NCBI GenBank assembly: GCA_030062745.1
Contig: CP099849.1
Coordinates: 6,494,586-6,558,585 of the forward strand
Length of the DNA: 64,000 nucleotides
Reading direction: 5' to 3'
Source: Capitulum mitella
Taxonomy: Eukaryota; Arthropoda; Thecostraca; Pollicipedomorpha; Pollicipedidae
Positions within the stretch are counted from its first letter, which is position 1. Every line of letters starts with the position of its first letter. Positions 62,465 through 64,000 of the stretch are shown piece by piece. The position numbers were made by a program, and so were the translations under genes. A model generated the notes under the pieces. It did not search any database and was not told where the DNA came from. It saw only the letters and a list, made by a program, of their open reading frames with translations.

Positions 62465-63683
62465 CCCGCGCACGACCGTCAGTCCGTTTCGAACATGGGC
62501 GACTGGGGGCGGGGGCAGTTGGCTGCCCGCCCCTCTCTAACTCACGAACGGTTGGTCGCACGATAAAAATAAGCACACCGTTGGAAAGCTTGTGACGAGT
62601 AGAGCTCGAAACTGGTCTCATTTTTAGTTTTAGATAATATGTAAGCCAATTTACGCCCTAGATATGTTTTCTCATAGCCGACTGCATGAGACCGAGAAAT
62701 GGCCTGAATCTCAAGGGCTGTGACTAATAACGCATAGGTGCAGGCACCAGCGCACAAGTAAGGGTCCGCGGATGCCGATACATGTCTAATTTCCTCAGAT
62801 TTGTTCAATATATACTCCGAAACGTTGAGTTACAGACACGGCAATTCTCCCGCCAGCTGTCGGTGTGCACCGCTGTCGTGTGCGGTACCAAATCGACGGG
62901 AACTTATTTTAGCGTTCCTTTATTTTTGCGAAAAAATACGATCTATGTAAGTTTTATTGATCTTTGTGGTTCTTGTGATGGTTTCTCATGCTTAAATTTT
63001 GGAAAAATCTATCATTTGCCAATCTACAAAGTTGGCGGAGCTTTATTCGCGAGAGCCTGTTTATTTCCAAAATATGCTACTTTTTAAATTTTTTTTAGAT
63101 TCCTGGTTTTACATACGTCTGTGCAAGCTAGTTATGCAATTTTCTACCCATTCCGGCTAATTAATCGTCGATTTTGACGGTGGTACATTTTGGCTCACAA
63201 CAGTTATTCGTGACCTGACCTCAGGTCAATGGCTGGAAGTCACTGATACTTTGCCCAATGACGGTCACCAGATGTCTGCTTCACTCCACACTAAAAATGT
63301 TATGAAATATTCCGTCAATTTCCGAAAAAAGGCGACATGTGTTAAAAATGGGCCTGACCTTAAGTCAATGACCCGGAAAATTCCGAAAAATCTGAGATAG
63401 CAGATTTGTTGCATCTATCTTGATCACTAATCCCTGAAAGTATTATTGGGATATCTTGTTTTGCGAAAAAGTTAGAGGGCGCTAAACTTTTTTGGACATA
63501 GGTCCGTTTCACCTGACTTTGGTCAGGCACCGGACCTGACCTGATGTCAAAACTTTGACGGAAAGTGTAAAAGTGATCAAGCAAAAGGTACAGAAAGTTT
63601 CGCGACTCTGTGTTTGTTCGTTCTTTCGGAATCCCAGAAAAACCTCAGGGGGGCAGTCAACTGCCACCCCAGTCGGGGATGGG
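62465..63683. mobile_element. TTAA-flanked MITE, family B copy 2, about 1.22 kb
   Basis: TTAA at 62461-62464 and 63684-63687; starts CCCGCGCACGACCGTC and ends with CGGGGATGGG. Alignable with 10046-11308. Subterminal GC hairpins are present at both ends; TGACCT motifs occur at about 63210-63230 and 63510-63545. No coding capacity. Confidence 0.88.
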
Positions 63684-63880
63684 TTAAGAGCATCGGCTGT
63701 TTTGCCGAAGTAGTTATACTACTTAGAAGTACTAATTTAACAATAAACAGAGTACTGATTTTGCGACATATCTGCACGTCTCGGGGCTATAATTAAGGTG
63801 ACTTATAAACTCTGTAGCTTTCAAAAAACGACTGTCAACACAGTCTTGCTTTGACGCACGCGGATGGACGCAGCGTATAT

Positions 63881-63892
63881 AATGCTTCTAAC

Positions 63893-63933
<41 letters not shown>

Positions 63934-64000
63934 GTTATATATATATAAAATATATATAAAAAACATATATAAATAAATATATATATAATGCTTCTAACAG
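63881..64000. repeat. TA-rich tandem repeat, 106-bp unit, cut by the window end
   Basis: AATGCTTCTAACAG occurs at 63881-63894 and again at 63987-64000, enclosing TA runs. The array probably continues beyond the window. Confidence 0.85.

Overview
This is eukaryotic DNA from an animal, most likely an arthropod and possibly a crustacean. The placement rests only on the character of the one recognisable gene, which resembles arthropod anoctamin-4/5-type proteins. There are GT-AG introns of 0.4-7 kb, many simple repeats, SINE- and MITE-like elements and scattered short GC/CpG-rich blocks in otherwise AT-leaning DNA. No prokaryotic features (operons, ribosome binding sites, CRISPR) are present. Almost all the long open frames are chance frames or low-complexity repeats.

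The left 39 kb carries the 5' two thirds of one gene on the minus strand: an anoctamin (TMEM16 family membrane protein). I could assemble 14 exons by eye from splice sites, matching reading-frame phases and family motifs, running from a start-codon exon at 39,394-39,253 leftward to an exon at 701-506. Without an optional exon they encode about 658 residues: a poorly conserved N-terminal tail, the cytosolic dimerisation domain, TM1, the cysteine-rich first extracellular loop, TM2, TM3 and TM4. The C-terminal third, including the Ca2+-binding helices, must lie beyond the left edge. A 165-nt exon (19,831-19,667) with phase 0 on both sides inserts 55 unrecognised residues into the dimerisation-domain linker and may be a cassette exon. 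The start-codon exon has a splice acceptor 22 nt before the ATG, so an unplaced noncoding first exon and the promoter lie to the right.

The introns and the right 24 kb are occupied by repeats. Two families of about 1.2-kb non-autonomous elements are flanked by TTAA, begin CCC, and carry GC hairpins just inside each end, an organisation like piggyBac-derived MITEs. Their interiors are full of TGACCT (nuclear-receptor half-site) motifs, including a direct-repeat array in one family and everted repeats in the other. A composite dispersed repeat with a tRNA-like SINE module and a TA-rich tail occurs at 8.1-9.6 kb, with partial copies at 55.4-56.2 and 61.8-62.4 kb. Other items are a decayed Ty3/gypsy-like reverse-transcriptase relic (56.3-57.0 kb), a large foldback (57.0-57.3 kb), a perfect-looking hairpin (53.55-53.63 kb), several minisatellites (31-, 35-, 106-, about 164- and about 172-bp units) and microsatellites. 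I found no second convincing protein gene, no canonical tRNA and no rRNA. All calls are by eye; exon boundaries need transcript data.
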